Positions 1 to 6,675 of a stretch of 11,658 bases of DNA are shown here, in pieces. The stretch's first letter is position 1. Each line of letters opens with the position of its first letter. Location: NCBI GenBank assembly GCA_934446135.1, contig CAKSDT010000059.1, positions 1 to 11,658 on the forward strand, written 5' to 3'. The stretch comes from an uncultured Clostridia bacterium. GTDB lineage: Bacteria > Bacillota > Clostridia > RGIG6154. The position numbers and the translations under genes are program-made. The notes under the pieces are model-generated. The model searched no databases and was not told the origin of the DNA. It saw nothing but the letters and a program-made list of their open reading frames with translations.

Positions 1-442
1 CAGCACTGTTTTCTTTTATATCCCCTGTGTTTTTTGCCGAGGCATTTTCCTCAGAAACTCCGGTCTTTTTATTGTCCTGTCCGTAAGTACTGTTTTCCTG
101 CTTTTTTTGTGTATTTTCCGAAGATTTTCCGCTATCAGGCTGAGATTTAACGGTTTCGTTTTTCTCTTCATCGTTTTTTTTCACTTGCTGTGTTACTTTT
201 TTCTCAATCGGAAGATTATCCGGTGTTTCATCAAAAGCGATATGTTTTTTAATTTCGCTGCCCGAACCTATAATCACGGCAAAGGCAATAACTGCCGCCG
301 CATACGGTGCGATTTTCTTAAAATAAATAACATTGTTTTTCTTTTTCGGTTCTTCTGCCCTTTTTAAAATGTTTCCAAGCATTTTATTTTTGGTTTCTTC
401 ATCGGGCGACAAAGAGTCAAAATAATTATTAAGTTTACTCAT
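1..442 (-). CDS. Probable membrane-anchored anti-sigma factor (partial; C-terminus lies beyond the window start)
   Basis: The reading frame opens at ATG 442-440 and stays open for 147 codons to the window edge, so the C-terminus is missing. Residues 1-43 are hydrophilic and charged (cytoplasmic). Residues about 44-61 form one hydrophobic membrane segment (IAPYAAAVIAFAVIIGSG), followed by a Lys/Glu/Asn/Ser-rich low-complexity stretch that would lie outside the cell. The start overlaps the sigma gene stop in ATGAGTAA (8 nt shared), and a strong GAGGAGGG site at 448-455 sits 5 nt upstream, so the two are translationally coupled. A short cytoplasmic domain, one membrane pass and an extracellular tail directly behind an ECF sigma gene is the usual layout of a membrane anti-sigma factor that sequesters its sigma until a signal arrives. 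I see no zinc-binding HxxxCxxC motif, so it is not a classical ZAS-type anti-sigma. The role is inferred from layout and position, not from a recognised domain. Confidence 0.72.
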   Translation of the reverse strand, partial: MSKLNNYFDSLSPDEETKNKMLGNILKRAEEPKKKNNVIYFKKIAPYAAAVIAFAVIIGSGSEIKKHIAFDETPDNLPIEKKVTQQVKKNDEEKNETVKSQPDSGKSSENTQKKQENSTYGQDNKKTGVSEENASAKNTGDIKENSA

Positions 443-932
443 TTGAACCCTCCTCAAGTACATCCTTAAGAATTTCTCTTGCTTTTGCGAGATTTGTTCT
501 TAAAGTTGAATGATTTATTTTTAAGATTGCGGCAATCTCATCTGTTTTATAGCCTTCGTAATAGTAAAGATACACAGGTATTTTGTATTTGTCCGGAAGT
601 CTTGAAAGTGCGTCCGAAACTTCAGTACTTAATATGTTCTGGGTATAACTGCCCAATGCCTCATCACCCTCGGGCAGGTCATTTCTTTTTGACCTGAACC
701 AATGGGTAAGGGCATTTTTGCACTCATTTTTGCAAGTTACTATAAGCCACGCTTTTATATGCTCATCTGATTTAAATTGTTCTTTATCCTGTTTAAAGAG
801 TTTTAAAAATGTATTTTGAACAGCGTCTTCCGTCTCGGAACTGTTTTTAAAATACATAAAGCATATCTTATAAACCGTGCTGACAAACTTTTCGTAAAGC
901 ACGGTAAATTCCTCTTGTGTAAAATATGCCAT
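435..932 (-). CDS. ECF-like RNA polymerase sigma-70 family sigma factor
   Basis: A 165-residue protein with the two-domain plan of extracytoplasmic-function sigma factors. Sigma region 2 covers about residues 8-85, including the SETEDAVQNTFLKLFK core-binding/-10 recognition segment and the IKAWLIVTCKNECKNAL helix. Region 4 covers about 105-160, with LSRLPDKYKIPVYLYYYEGY followed by the helix-turn-helix EIAAILKINHSTLRTNLAKA that should contact the -35 element. There is no region 1.1 or region 3, and the length is normal for ECF factors. ATG 932-930 has a GGAGGTG site (943-949) 10 nt upstream. It is separated from the upstream lipoprotein gene by a terminator, so it forms its own unit with the overlapping downstream membrane protein, its likely anti-sigma factor. 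Its signal and target genes cannot be read from this window. The sigma identity is firm; the ECF subgroup is not assigned. Confidence 0.9.
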   Translation of the reverse strand: MAYFTQEEFTVLYEKFVSTVYKICFMYFKNSSETEDAVQNTFLKLFKQDKEQFKSDEHIKAWLIVTCKNECKNALTHWFRSKRNDLPEGDEALGSYTQNILSTEVSDALSRLPDKYKIPVYLYYYEGYKTDEIAAILKINHSTLRTNLAKAREILKDVLEEGSNE

Positions 933-956
933 TTACCAAAGGCACCTCCGCTCTCA

Positions 957-962
957 ATTATA
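957..962 (-). promoter_or_regulatory. Putative -10 box of the sigma/anti-sigma operon
   Basis: A perfect TATAAT lies on the minus strand just after the upstream terminator and 24 nt before the sigma start codon. Transcription would begin near 950, giving a very short leader that still carries the GGAGGTG site at 943-949. No good -35 hexamer sits at 16-18 nt spacing: the best candidate is TTCAAC at 985-990 with a 22-nt spacer. The call therefore rests on the -10 and on the need for a promoter after the terminator. Confidence 0.4.
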
Positions 963-1000
963 ATACAATCGGAAACATAGTTTTGTTGAAAAAATTTCTG

Positions 1001-1032
1001 ATTTTAAAAAAGAGGTGTAAAAAAACACCTCT
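1001..1032 (-). terminator. Intrinsic terminator closing the ATPase-lipoprotein operon
   Basis: A perfect 8-bp inverted repeat, AGAGGTGT (1011-1018) and ACACCTCT (1025-1032), encloses a 6-nt loop. On the minus strand it is followed by TTTTTAAAAT (1010-1001), the U-tract of a rho-independent terminator. It begins 6 nt after the lipoprotein stop codon. The plus-strand side has no T-run, so it acts only on leftward transcription. It marks the end of the long ATPase transcript and isolates the sigma operon. Confidence 0.88.
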
Positions 1033-1038
1033 CAAATA

Positions 1039-1467
1039 TTATTTGCCGGACTCATTTTTCCCGTCATAATTCCAAAGATTTTTTGCCATTTCAAACATCT
1101 GCTTTGACTCTTCCAATGCTTCTTCGCTTCCGTCTTTTATGGCTTCCTCCATACCGGCTACCGACTGTTCCATAATTGCAGCCGCCGCCTGTCTGTTCTG
1201 ATAGAGTTCAACATTTTCTTCTTTCATCCTGTCGGCATTATCGGAAATATCTTTTTTGTAACTTTCTACATCTTTCTTAATCCCGTCAAGAGAATCCTTT
1301 GTATCAACGGTAATTTCCTTTACCTTTTGGGAAGTTTTTTCAATGCCGTCTTCCACCGTCTGCACTGCGTCTTTGCTTTCTTCTTTCATCTTGTCCTCAG
1401 TCTTGCCGCAGGCACAAAATGAAAGCATAAGACAAAATACTGTCAAAAAAATCGCTGTCTTTTTCAT
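1039..1467 (-). CDS. Small putative lipoprotein, Lys/Glu-rich and helical, last gene of the V-ATPase operon
   Basis: The protein starts MKK, then a hydrophobic stretch and the lipobox-like FCAC followed by Gly, so Cys20 is the likely lipidated residue and the mature protein would be anchored outside the membrane. An ATG two codons upstream (1473-1471) is in frame, but the AAAGGA site (1478-1483) lies only a few nt from it and is about 9 nt from the ATG at 1467-1465, which I prefer (142 aa). The mature part is charged, cysteine-free and probably almost wholly alpha-helical, with repeated Lys-Asp/Glu patterns and an Ala-rich patch (RQAAAAIMEQSVAGMEEA) in the middle, resembling an amphipathic or coiled-coil spacer. 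I recognise no family. The gene starts 16 nt after the subunit D stop and ends in the operon terminator, so it is co-transcribed with the ATPase. A role in assembly or protection of the membrane sector is only a guess. Confidence 0.82.
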   Translation of the reverse strand: MKKTAIFLTVFCLMLSFCACGKTEDKMKEESKDAVQTVEDGIEKTSQKVKEITVDTKDSLDGIKKDVESYKKDISDNADRMKEENVELYQNRQAAAAIMEQSVAGMEEAIKDGSEEALEESKQMFEMAKNLWNYDGKNESGK

Positions 1468-1483
1468 ATACATTTTTCCTTTC

Positions 1484-2116
1484 TTACTCTTCCGCTTCCT
1501 TCTTTTCTTTGTCTGATTTTATAACTTTGGAGCGGATAAATTCTTCTCTTTCTTTTTCATCAAGAGCGTTTGTTATAAATTTTGTCATCTCTTCGTATTT
1601 GGGAATCATAATATTTTTAAGTGCGTTTGACCTTTTCTGAGTCTTTTTAATGTTGGTTGCAAGATTGAAAACACTGTTTTCAATTTCAGCAAGTTTAACT
1701 GAAAGCATTGCTGCTTTTGTAAACTTAAGGTATGCTTCATCAAGTGCCGAATCTGTCTTAAAAAAGCCGTATGCCGTTTCAACCGGAAGTTCGTTTACTT
1801 CAACTTCAGGTATTTCAACCCCCATTACGCTTCTGTATTTTATATTTATCTCATGTCTGTCGTGTATTGCACTCGCAATGTTTTGAACATTTGTAATTCC
1901 GATCGAAATATTTGCGTCCATTAAAGCCTTATAAGCGTCTTTAAAAGTTACATCTATCTCTTTCTGAACTTCCTTCGCCTCGTCAATAAGACTCATCAGT
2001 TCCCTTACAAGTATGTTCTTTTTTTTATCAAGCAATTCATACCCGTGCAAAGAAAGTTTATAATTTTTCTTTGAAAGCATTATATTGCTTTTTGTGGGGA
2101 AAATTTTTTCAGCCAA
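1484..2116 (-). CDS. ntpD: V-type ATP synthase subunit D (central rotor shaft)
   Basis: Subunit D is the long antiparallel coiled coil that turns inside the A3B3 head and passes torque to subunit F, C and the K ring. The 210-residue length is normal. Family hallmarks are visible: the N-terminal PTKSN segment (residues 7-11), LSLHGYELLDKKK (about 21-33), and the C-terminal helix with NIKKTQKRSNALKNIMIPKY (about 155-174) and EKEREEFIRSKVIK. The start is TTG at 2116-2114, chosen because the conserved PTKSN block lies upstream of the first Met (residue 13) and because an AGGGGGT site (2124-2130) sits 7 nt before it. It follows subunit B by 16 nt and is the last core ATPase gene. The C-terminal tail is a charged Lys/Glu run, common in this family. 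Confidence 0.96.
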   Translation of the reverse strand: MAEKIFPTKSNIMLSKKNYKLSLHGYELLDKKKNILVRELMSLIDEAKEVQKEIDVTFKDAYKALMDANISIGITNVQNIASAIHDRHEINIKYRSVMGVEIPEVEVNELPVETAYGFFKTDSALDEAYLKFTKAAMLSVKLAEIENSVFNLATNIKKTQKRSNALKNIMIPKYEEMTKFITNALDEKEREEFIRSKVIKSDKEKKEAEE

Positions 2117-2123
2117 CTAAAAT

Positions 2124-2131
2124 ACCCCCTT
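2124..2131 (-). promoter_or_regulatory. Ribosome binding site that fixes the TTG start of subunit D
   Basis: AAGGGGGT on the minus strand lies in the 16-nt gap after the subunit B stop and 7 nt before TTG 2116-2114. There is no ATG at this spacing, and the first in-frame Met would remove conserved residues, so this site decides the start. Confidence 0.7.
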
Positions 2132-2132
2132 T

Positions 2133-3497
2133 TTATTCTTTGTAAAACTTTTCAAGTGTTTCGGAATCAACTCTGTCAAGTTCAGATTTAGGAAGAATGT
2201 TTAAAAGTTCCCAACCCAAATCCAAAGACTGTTCCATTGTTCTGTTTTCGTCCTTTTCCTGACTTAAAAAACGCTTTTCAAACGCTTCGCCGAATTCAAG
2301 ATACTTTTTATCTATAGGTGAAATTTCGTCCTCACCGATAACAGACGCCAAGGCCTTTACTTCCTGAACTTTAGCATATGCCGCAAACAACTGATTTGAC
2401 AAAACAGGGTGGTCTTTTCTTGTAAATCCCTCGCCTGTTCCGTCTTTCATAAGTCTTGAAAGCGACGGCAAAACGCTTACCGGCGGATATATTCCGTTTT
2501 GGAAAAGCGTCCTGTCCAAAACTATCTGTCCCTCTGTTATATATCCTGTAAGGTCAGGTATAGGATGCGTTATGTCATCGTTAGGCATTGTAAGGATAGG
2601 AACCTGTGTAACAGAACCCTTTGCATCTCTTGCAATTCCGGCCCTTTCATAAAGTGATGAAAGGTCGCTGTATAAATATCCCGGATAACCCTTACGACTC
2701 GGGATTTCACCTTTTGAAGATGAAATTTCACGAAGTGCTTCGGCGTATGATGTCATATCGGTTAAAATTACAAGAATGTGCATATTGCACTTATAAGCAA
2801 GATATTCCGCAACGGTCAAAGCACATCTCGGAGTTACTATTCTTTCGGCAACCGGGTCGTTTGCAAGGTTCAAAAACATTACAACATTGCTTAAAACTCC
2901 GCTTTCTTCAAATGTTCTTCTGAAAAATGAAGCAACATCGTGTTTTATTCCCATTGCACCGAATACAACGGCAAAATTATCACCGTCACCTATTTTTGCC
3001 TGTTTAACAATCTGTGCCGCAAGTGCATCGTGCGGCATACCGTTTCCCGAAAAAATAGGAAGTTTCTGACCCCTTATTAAAGTTGTCATTGTGTCTATCG
3101 AACTTATTCCCGTTGTTATACAGTTTGTTGGATACTGTCTTGAAACGGGGTTCATAGGTCTGCCGTTTATATCTTCATAGGTTTCGGGACATATTTCGGA
3201 AAGTCCGTCAATCGGTCTTCCCACGCCGTCGAAAACCCTGCCCAAGATTTCTTTTGACAAAGGAAGTTTCAAAGGCCTGCCGTGAAATCTCGTTTTCGTA
3301 TTTGTAAGCGACATTCCTGTTGTTCCCTCAAAAACCTGTATAATTGCTTTATCCTCATAAACTTCAATTACTTTACCGAGTTTTTCTCCGCCGTCTGTCT
3401 TAAAAGATACTATTTCATCATATCCGACGCCTTTAACGCCCTCAATCACCGCAAGAGAACCGCTTATCTGACTTAAACCCGTATATTCTATATTCAT
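2133..3497 (-). CDS. ntpB: V-type ATP synthase subunit B (non-catalytic head subunit)
   Basis: Subunit B alternates with A in the A3B3 hexamer and completes each catalytic site from the side. At 454 residues it is of normal length. It has the N-terminal beta-barrel, the degenerate P-loop region GNGMPHDALAAQI (about 151-163) that lacks the GxxxxGKT of subunit A, as expected for a non-hydrolysing subunit, and the conserved LTDMTSYAEALREIS block (about 245-259). Arg348 in LPSLSRLMKDG is the expected arginine finger reaching into the neighbouring A site. The ATG at 3497-3495 has an AGGAGGT site 9-10 nt upstream in the 18-nt gap after subunit A. All key positions look intact. Confidence 0.98.
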   Translation of the reverse strand: MNIEYTGLSQISGSLAVIEGVKGVGYDEIVSFKTDGGEKLGKVIEVYEDKAIIQVFEGTTGMSLTNTKTRFHGRPLKLPLSKEILGRVFDGVGRPIDGLSEICPETYEDINGRPMNPVSRQYPTNCITTGISSIDTMTTLIRGQKLPIFSGNGMPHDALAAQIVKQAKIGDGDNFAVVFGAMGIKHDVASFFRRTFEESGVLSNVVMFLNLANDPVAERIVTPRCALTVAEYLAYKCNMHILVILTDMTSYAEALREISSSKGEIPSRKGYPGYLYSDLSSLYERAGIARDAKGSVTQVPILTMPNDDITHPIPDLTGYITEGQIVLDRTLFQNGIYPPVSVLPSLSRLMKDGTGEGFTRKDHPVLSNQLFAAYAKVQEVKALASVIGEDEISPIDKKYLEFGEAFEKRFLSQEKDENRTMEQSLDLGWELLNILPKSELDRVDSETLEKFYKE

Positions 3498-3515
3498 ATA
3501 AACATACCTCCTGCC

Positions 3516-5291
3516 TTAATTTTCAGAAACAAATTTTGAGGATTCGGCCTTTAATTTATCTGCCGCCTCATCAATTTCTCTGATATAATCGTCAAAATGC
3601 TCTTTATTTACATTTTCCTTGTCATATTTCATTACAGCAAGTTTTTCAAAAAGTCCCGTGTTTTTAATTTCAGATTCCGGAATTTTTAACGAAACAAGTT
3701 CTTTTGCTCTGTCAGCAAGGTGAAGAACGACTCTCATCATTTCAAACTGACGCCACAAAGGAACATAAGTATCAAGTTCGTTAAATGCGTTTTGCTGAAG
3801 AACCCCTATTCTTATCAGTTTTGCAATGTCAAGAGTAACTTTCTGGTCATCCGGCAAAACATCGGCACCTATTAATTTTACAATTTCCATCAGTTTGCTT
3901 TCCTGATTTAAAATATTTAAAATTCTTGCTCTGTAATCCGTAAAGTTTTCATTTACATTTTCTGTAAACCAATCTTTTAAATCATCTAAGTATTCGCTGT
4001 AACTTCCCATCCAATGAATTGCCGGGAAATGTCTTGCATATGCAAGTTGTCTGTCAAGATTCAAAAATACCCTTACAAATCTCTTGGTATTTTGTGTTAC
4101 AGGCTCGGAAAAATCGTCGCCTTGCGGGGAAACCGCACCTATTATTGAAACGCTCCCTTTAAGTCCGTTTAAACTTTCCATATATCCCGCTCTCTCGTAA
4201 AATCCTGAAATTCTTGACGGAAGATATGCAGGGAACCCTTCTTCAGCCGGCATTTCTTCAAGTCTTCCGGAAATCTCACGGAGTGCTTCTGCCCATCTTG
4301 ATGTTGAGTCTGCCATAATCGCAACATTATAACCCATATCCCTGAAATATTCGGCTATGGTTATACCTGTATAAATACACGCCTCTCTCGCAGCAACAGG
4401 CATATTTGAAGTGTTTGCAATAAGAATTGTTCTGTCCATAAGTTTGTTGCCTGTTTTCGGGTCGGAAAGTTTTGAAAAATCCTCCAAAACCTGAGTCATT
4501 TCATTTCCACGCTCACCGCAGCCTATATATACTATAATATCTGCGTCAGACCACTTTGCAAGTTGGTGCTGAGTCATTGTTTTTCCTGTTCCGAAGCCGC
4601 CCGGAATTGCAACCGTTCCGCCTTTGGCAATAGGAAAGAAACTGTCTATTATTCTTTGACCCGTAACAAGCGGAATATTCATAGGAAGTCTTTTTTTATA
4701 CGGACGCGGCACTCTTATAGGCCAATAAGTCATCATTGTGACAGAGTGGATTTTGCCTTTTTCATCCTCAATTTCCATCAACACTTCGCTAACCGAGTAC
4801 ATTCCGTTTTCGGTAACACTTTTAACTGTTCCGGTTATATCGGGTGCCATTATTTTGTGAACAATGGATTTTGTTTCTTTAACAAGGGCAACTATCTGAA
4901 GCGGAGTAATTTTATCTCCTTTTTTTACAAGTATCTGCGTTTCCCATTTTTTGTTTAAATCAACCGAATCGGCATTCACTCCCCTGTCGATAAAGATTCC
5001 GCACTTATCCGAAATCGTTTTTAAAGGTCTTAAAATGCCGTCGAAAATATTTCCGATAAGTCCCGGTGCGAGGCAGGCAGACATAGGGTGATTTGTCGAT
5101 ACCACTTCTTCGCCCGGCAAAAGTCCCGTTGTAGATTCATAGCACTGAACCACGGTAAGGTCTTTTTTTACTCCTATAACTTCGCCTATAAGCCCGTCTT
5201 TTCCGACTTTAACCATATCCATCATTTTAAGGTCGTCACAGCCCTTTACATATACAACAGGACCGTTTATACCGTATATTGCTGCAGCCAT
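3516..5291 (-). CDS. ntpA: V-type ATP synthase subunit A (catalytic)
   Basis: Subunit A binds and hydrolyses ATP (or makes it) in the A3B3 head; the 591-residue length is typical. Residues 1-70 are the N-terminal barrel, about 110-185 the 'bulge' domain unique to V/A-type A subunits. The P-loop is GGFGTGKT at 231-238, followed by QHQLAKWSDADIIVYIGCGERGNEM with catalytic Glu260. The Walker B region is MADSTSRWAEALREISGR with Asp328. The C-terminal helical bundle follows. The P-loop has Gly at the second position, where Enterococcus hirae NtpA and most relatives carry Pro (GPFG..GKT); the catalytic residues are unchanged, so activity is expected. The ATG at 5291-5289 is in a 17-nt gap after subunit E, and its ribosome binding site is unusual (AAAGGCGGCGGAA, no clean GGAGG), surprising for a three-copy subunit. 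Confidence 0.98.
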   Translation of the reverse strand: MAAAIYGINGPVVYVKGCDDLKMMDMVKVGKDGLIGEVIGVKKDLTVVQCYESTTGLLPGEEVVSTNHPMSACLAPGLIGNIFDGILRPLKTISDKCGIFIDRGVNADSVDLNKKWETQILVKKGDKITPLQIVALVKETKSIVHKIMAPDITGTVKSVTENGMYSVSEVLMEIEDEKGKIHSVTMMTYWPIRVPRPYKKRLPMNIPLVTGQRIIDSFFPIAKGGTVAIPGGFGTGKTMTQHQLAKWSDADIIVYIGCGERGNEMTQVLEDFSKLSDPKTGNKLMDRTILIANTSNMPVAAREACIYTGITIAEYFRDMGYNVAIMADSTSRWAEALREISGRLEEMPAEEGFPAYLPSRISGFYERAGYMESLNGLKGSVSIIGAVSPQGDDFSEPVTQNTKRFVRVFLNLDRQLAYARHFPAIHWMGSYSEYLDDLKDWFTENVNENFTDYRARILNILNQESKLMEIVKLIGADVLPDDQKVTLDIAKLIRIGVLQQNAFNELDTYVPLWRQFEMMRVVLHLADRAKELVSLKIPESEIKNTGLFEKLAVMKYDKENVNKEHFDDYIREIDEAADKLKAESSKFVSEN

Positions 5292-5308
5292 AAAGTTCCG
5301 CCGCCTTT

Positions 5309-5893
5309 CTACTGTTTAAAATTAAGACCGCTGTTTTTCAAAAATTCTTCCTCAGCATTCAAAAATGCCTCGACAAAAGAGTTATCGCAAAGCATACCGC
5401 CTTTTTTTACAACAACTCCGCCTAAAATATCATCCTCTGAAATTCTGGTGGGAATATCAAATTTTCTTTGAAGTTTCTCTTTGAATTTTTTATCGGTTTT
5501 ATCGATTTCTATTATTTTTTCACCCTCACCGAGTGACTTCAAACATTCTTCTGTCTTTTTAACCAAACAGTCAAAATATTCGTCTGAATTTTTGAACTCT
5601 TTGATTTTTTCCAGAACTTTTGAAAAAGTTTCTCTTTTTATCTCCTCACGCAGTTTTAAAACATTCTTTTTCATTTCTGTTTTCATTTCAAGAACTGCTT
5701 TGGTAAGTTCGGAGTTGTTCTTTTTTTCGGCATCAGCCAAAAGTTTTCTGTAATTTTCTTCCGAAAGACGCTTTGTTTCTTCTCTTTCCTTTTCGAGTTC
5801 GTCTTCTATTTTGTTTACTTCATCAATTTTTTTCCGTTTTACGGAATCATTTACTATACTCTGAATTCTCTGAAGTTTTTCTTCAAGCGGCAT
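5309..5893 (-). CDS. ntpE: V-type ATP synthase subunit E (peripheral stalk)
   Basis: Subunit E pairs with the H/G-type coiled-coil subunit to form the peripheral stalks that stop the A3B3 head turning with the rotor. The 194 residues show the family plan: a long charged coiled coil in the first ~110 residues (Glu/Lys heptad-like runs), then a compact C-terminal domain with ILGGVVVKKGGMLCDNSFVEAF (about 155-177), which corresponds to the GGVV...N.S signature that packs on the top of the B subunits. ATG 5893-5891 is preceded by a GAAAGGTGT site about 8 nt upstream. It follows subunit F by 24 nt. Placement between F and A, instead of between K and C, differs from the Enterococcus/archaeal order. 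Confidence 0.93.
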   Translation of the reverse strand: MPLEEKLQRIQSIVNDSVKRKKIDEVNKIEDELEKEREETKRLSEENYRKLLADAEKKNNSELTKAVLEMKTEMKKNVLKLREEIKRETFSKVLEKIKEFKNSDEYFDCLVKKTEECLKSLGEGEKIIEIDKTDKKFKEKLQRKFDIPTRISEDDILGGVVVKKGGMLCDNSFVEAFLNAEEEFLKNSGLNFKQ

Positions 5894-5917
5894 TTATATC
5901 ACACCTTTCCTGCCAAA

Positions 5918-6226
5918 CTACAATTTAAGTCCGACCGACTGTGCCACAAAGTTTGTTATATAATCGGCACCCTTTCTGCTTCCGTGTCTGTCCGGAACCG
6001 AAACTATTATAGGGTATCTCCTCACCTGTTTGAAAGAGTTTATAGTTTCTTTAAAATCCTCTTCAATTTTTTCGGTTATAAGAAGTATTCCTATATCGGT
6101 ATTCTTAACGCAGTCTGAAAGTGCATCTTTAACCTCATCTTCTGTATGAGCCACAACACCGTCAAACCCCGCTATTTTAAGTCCCGTAAGGGTATCTACA
6201 TTATCGCTTATAAGATACATTTTCAT
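5918..6226 (-). CDS. ntpG: V-type ATP synthase subunit F (central stalk)
   Basis: A 102-residue Rossmann-like protein that binds the lower part of subunit D in the central stalk. The N-terminal MKMYLISDNVDTLTGLKIAG strand-turn-helix matches the family's start (aligned with the usual D-x-x-x-G-F-x-L-x-G block), and the C-terminus carries the strong signature PIIVSVPDRHGSRKGADYI (about 73-91) ending in VGLKL. Two in-frame ATGs (codons 1 and 3) are close together; the first has GAGG about 9 nt upstream. It starts 17 nt after subunit K. The symbol follows E. hirae usage, where this subunit is NtpG; elsewhere it is called AtpF. Confidence 0.94.
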   Translation of the reverse strand: MKMYLISDNVDTLTGLKIAGFDGVVAHTEDEVKDALSDCVKNTDIGILLITEKIEEDFKETINSFKQVRRYPIIVSVPDRHGSRKGADYITNFVAQSVGLKL

Positions 6227-6243
6227 AACGCAGTGCCTCTTTA

Positions 6244-6657
6244 TTAAAATTTGTTTAAGATGATAATTGCAATAACCATACCATAAAGTGCAATACCTTC
6301 TGCAAGTGCAACAAAGATAAGTGCCTTACCTGTTAAGTTTTCATTTTCAGAGATTGCTCCGAGTGCTGCAGAAGCACCCTGTGCAACGGCATAACCTGCA
6401 CCAAGACAAGCAAGACCTGTTGAAAGAGCCGCTCCCAAATATCCCGCCCAAGTTCCGGATACTTCTTTTGTTCCTTCGGCAAAAGCGGTGTCGCCTGTAA
6501 ACATAACGCTTAATCCGGCAATTAAAACGAATGCAAAACATACTATATTGCCGAGAATTGTGTTTCTTGCACGCTTACTGCTTTTACTTGATTTAAAATA
6601 GATCCAAGGAAGCACACCTGTCAATACCAAACCCACAAATAAAATTCCCAATAACAT
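6244..6657 (-). CDS. ntpK: V-type ATP synthase subunit K (proteolipid / c-ring subunit) with an extra N-terminal hairpin
   Basis: Subunits K form the membrane ring that carries the ions. The 137 residues contain four hydrophobic segments (about 2-21, 33-53, 70-92, 112-134). The last two form a classic c-subunit hairpin: Gly/Ala-rich WAGYLGAALSTGLACLGAGY with Gln93, a polar loop (SENENLTGK) and LIFVALAEGIALYG with ion-binding Glu120 and Tyr125. The first two segments do not resemble a duplicated c hairpin (no Gln/Glu, no Gly pattern) and end in AFA|EG at 58-62 on the predicted outer face, so they may be a leader that is cleaved. The residue after Glu120 is Gly, not the Ser/Thr typical of Na+ rings, which leans toward H+, but this is weak. 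ATG 6657-6655 has a perfect AAAGGTGAT site. The gene ends in tandem TAA TAA. Confidence 0.93.
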   Translation of the reverse strand: MLLGILFVGLVLTGVLPWIYFKSSKSSKRARNTILGNIVCFAFVLIAGLSVMFTGDTAFAEGTKEVSGTWAGYLGAALSTGLACLGAGYAVAQGASAALGAISENENLTGKALIFVALAEGIALYGMVIAIIILNKF

Positions 6658-6675
6658 AATTTAATCACCTTTCCT

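Noticed and set aside
107..367. 86-codon plus-strand frame near the left edge, Phe/Arg/Cys-rich
   Set aside because: Antisense of the anti-sigma gene, whose minus-strand frame runs unbroken from 442 to the window edge with a strong ribosome binding site.
957..990. Possible ECF-type self-regulated promoter (AAC at 985-987, CGAT at 968-971)
   Set aside because: The spacing of 13 nt is shorter than the roughly 16 nt usual between such elements, and a perfect TATAAT just downstream is a simpler explanation.
4563..4958. 131-codon plus-strand frame rich in His/Cys/Arg/Phe
   Set aside because: Antisense shadow of the conserved core of subunit A, with a composition unlike any other gene here.
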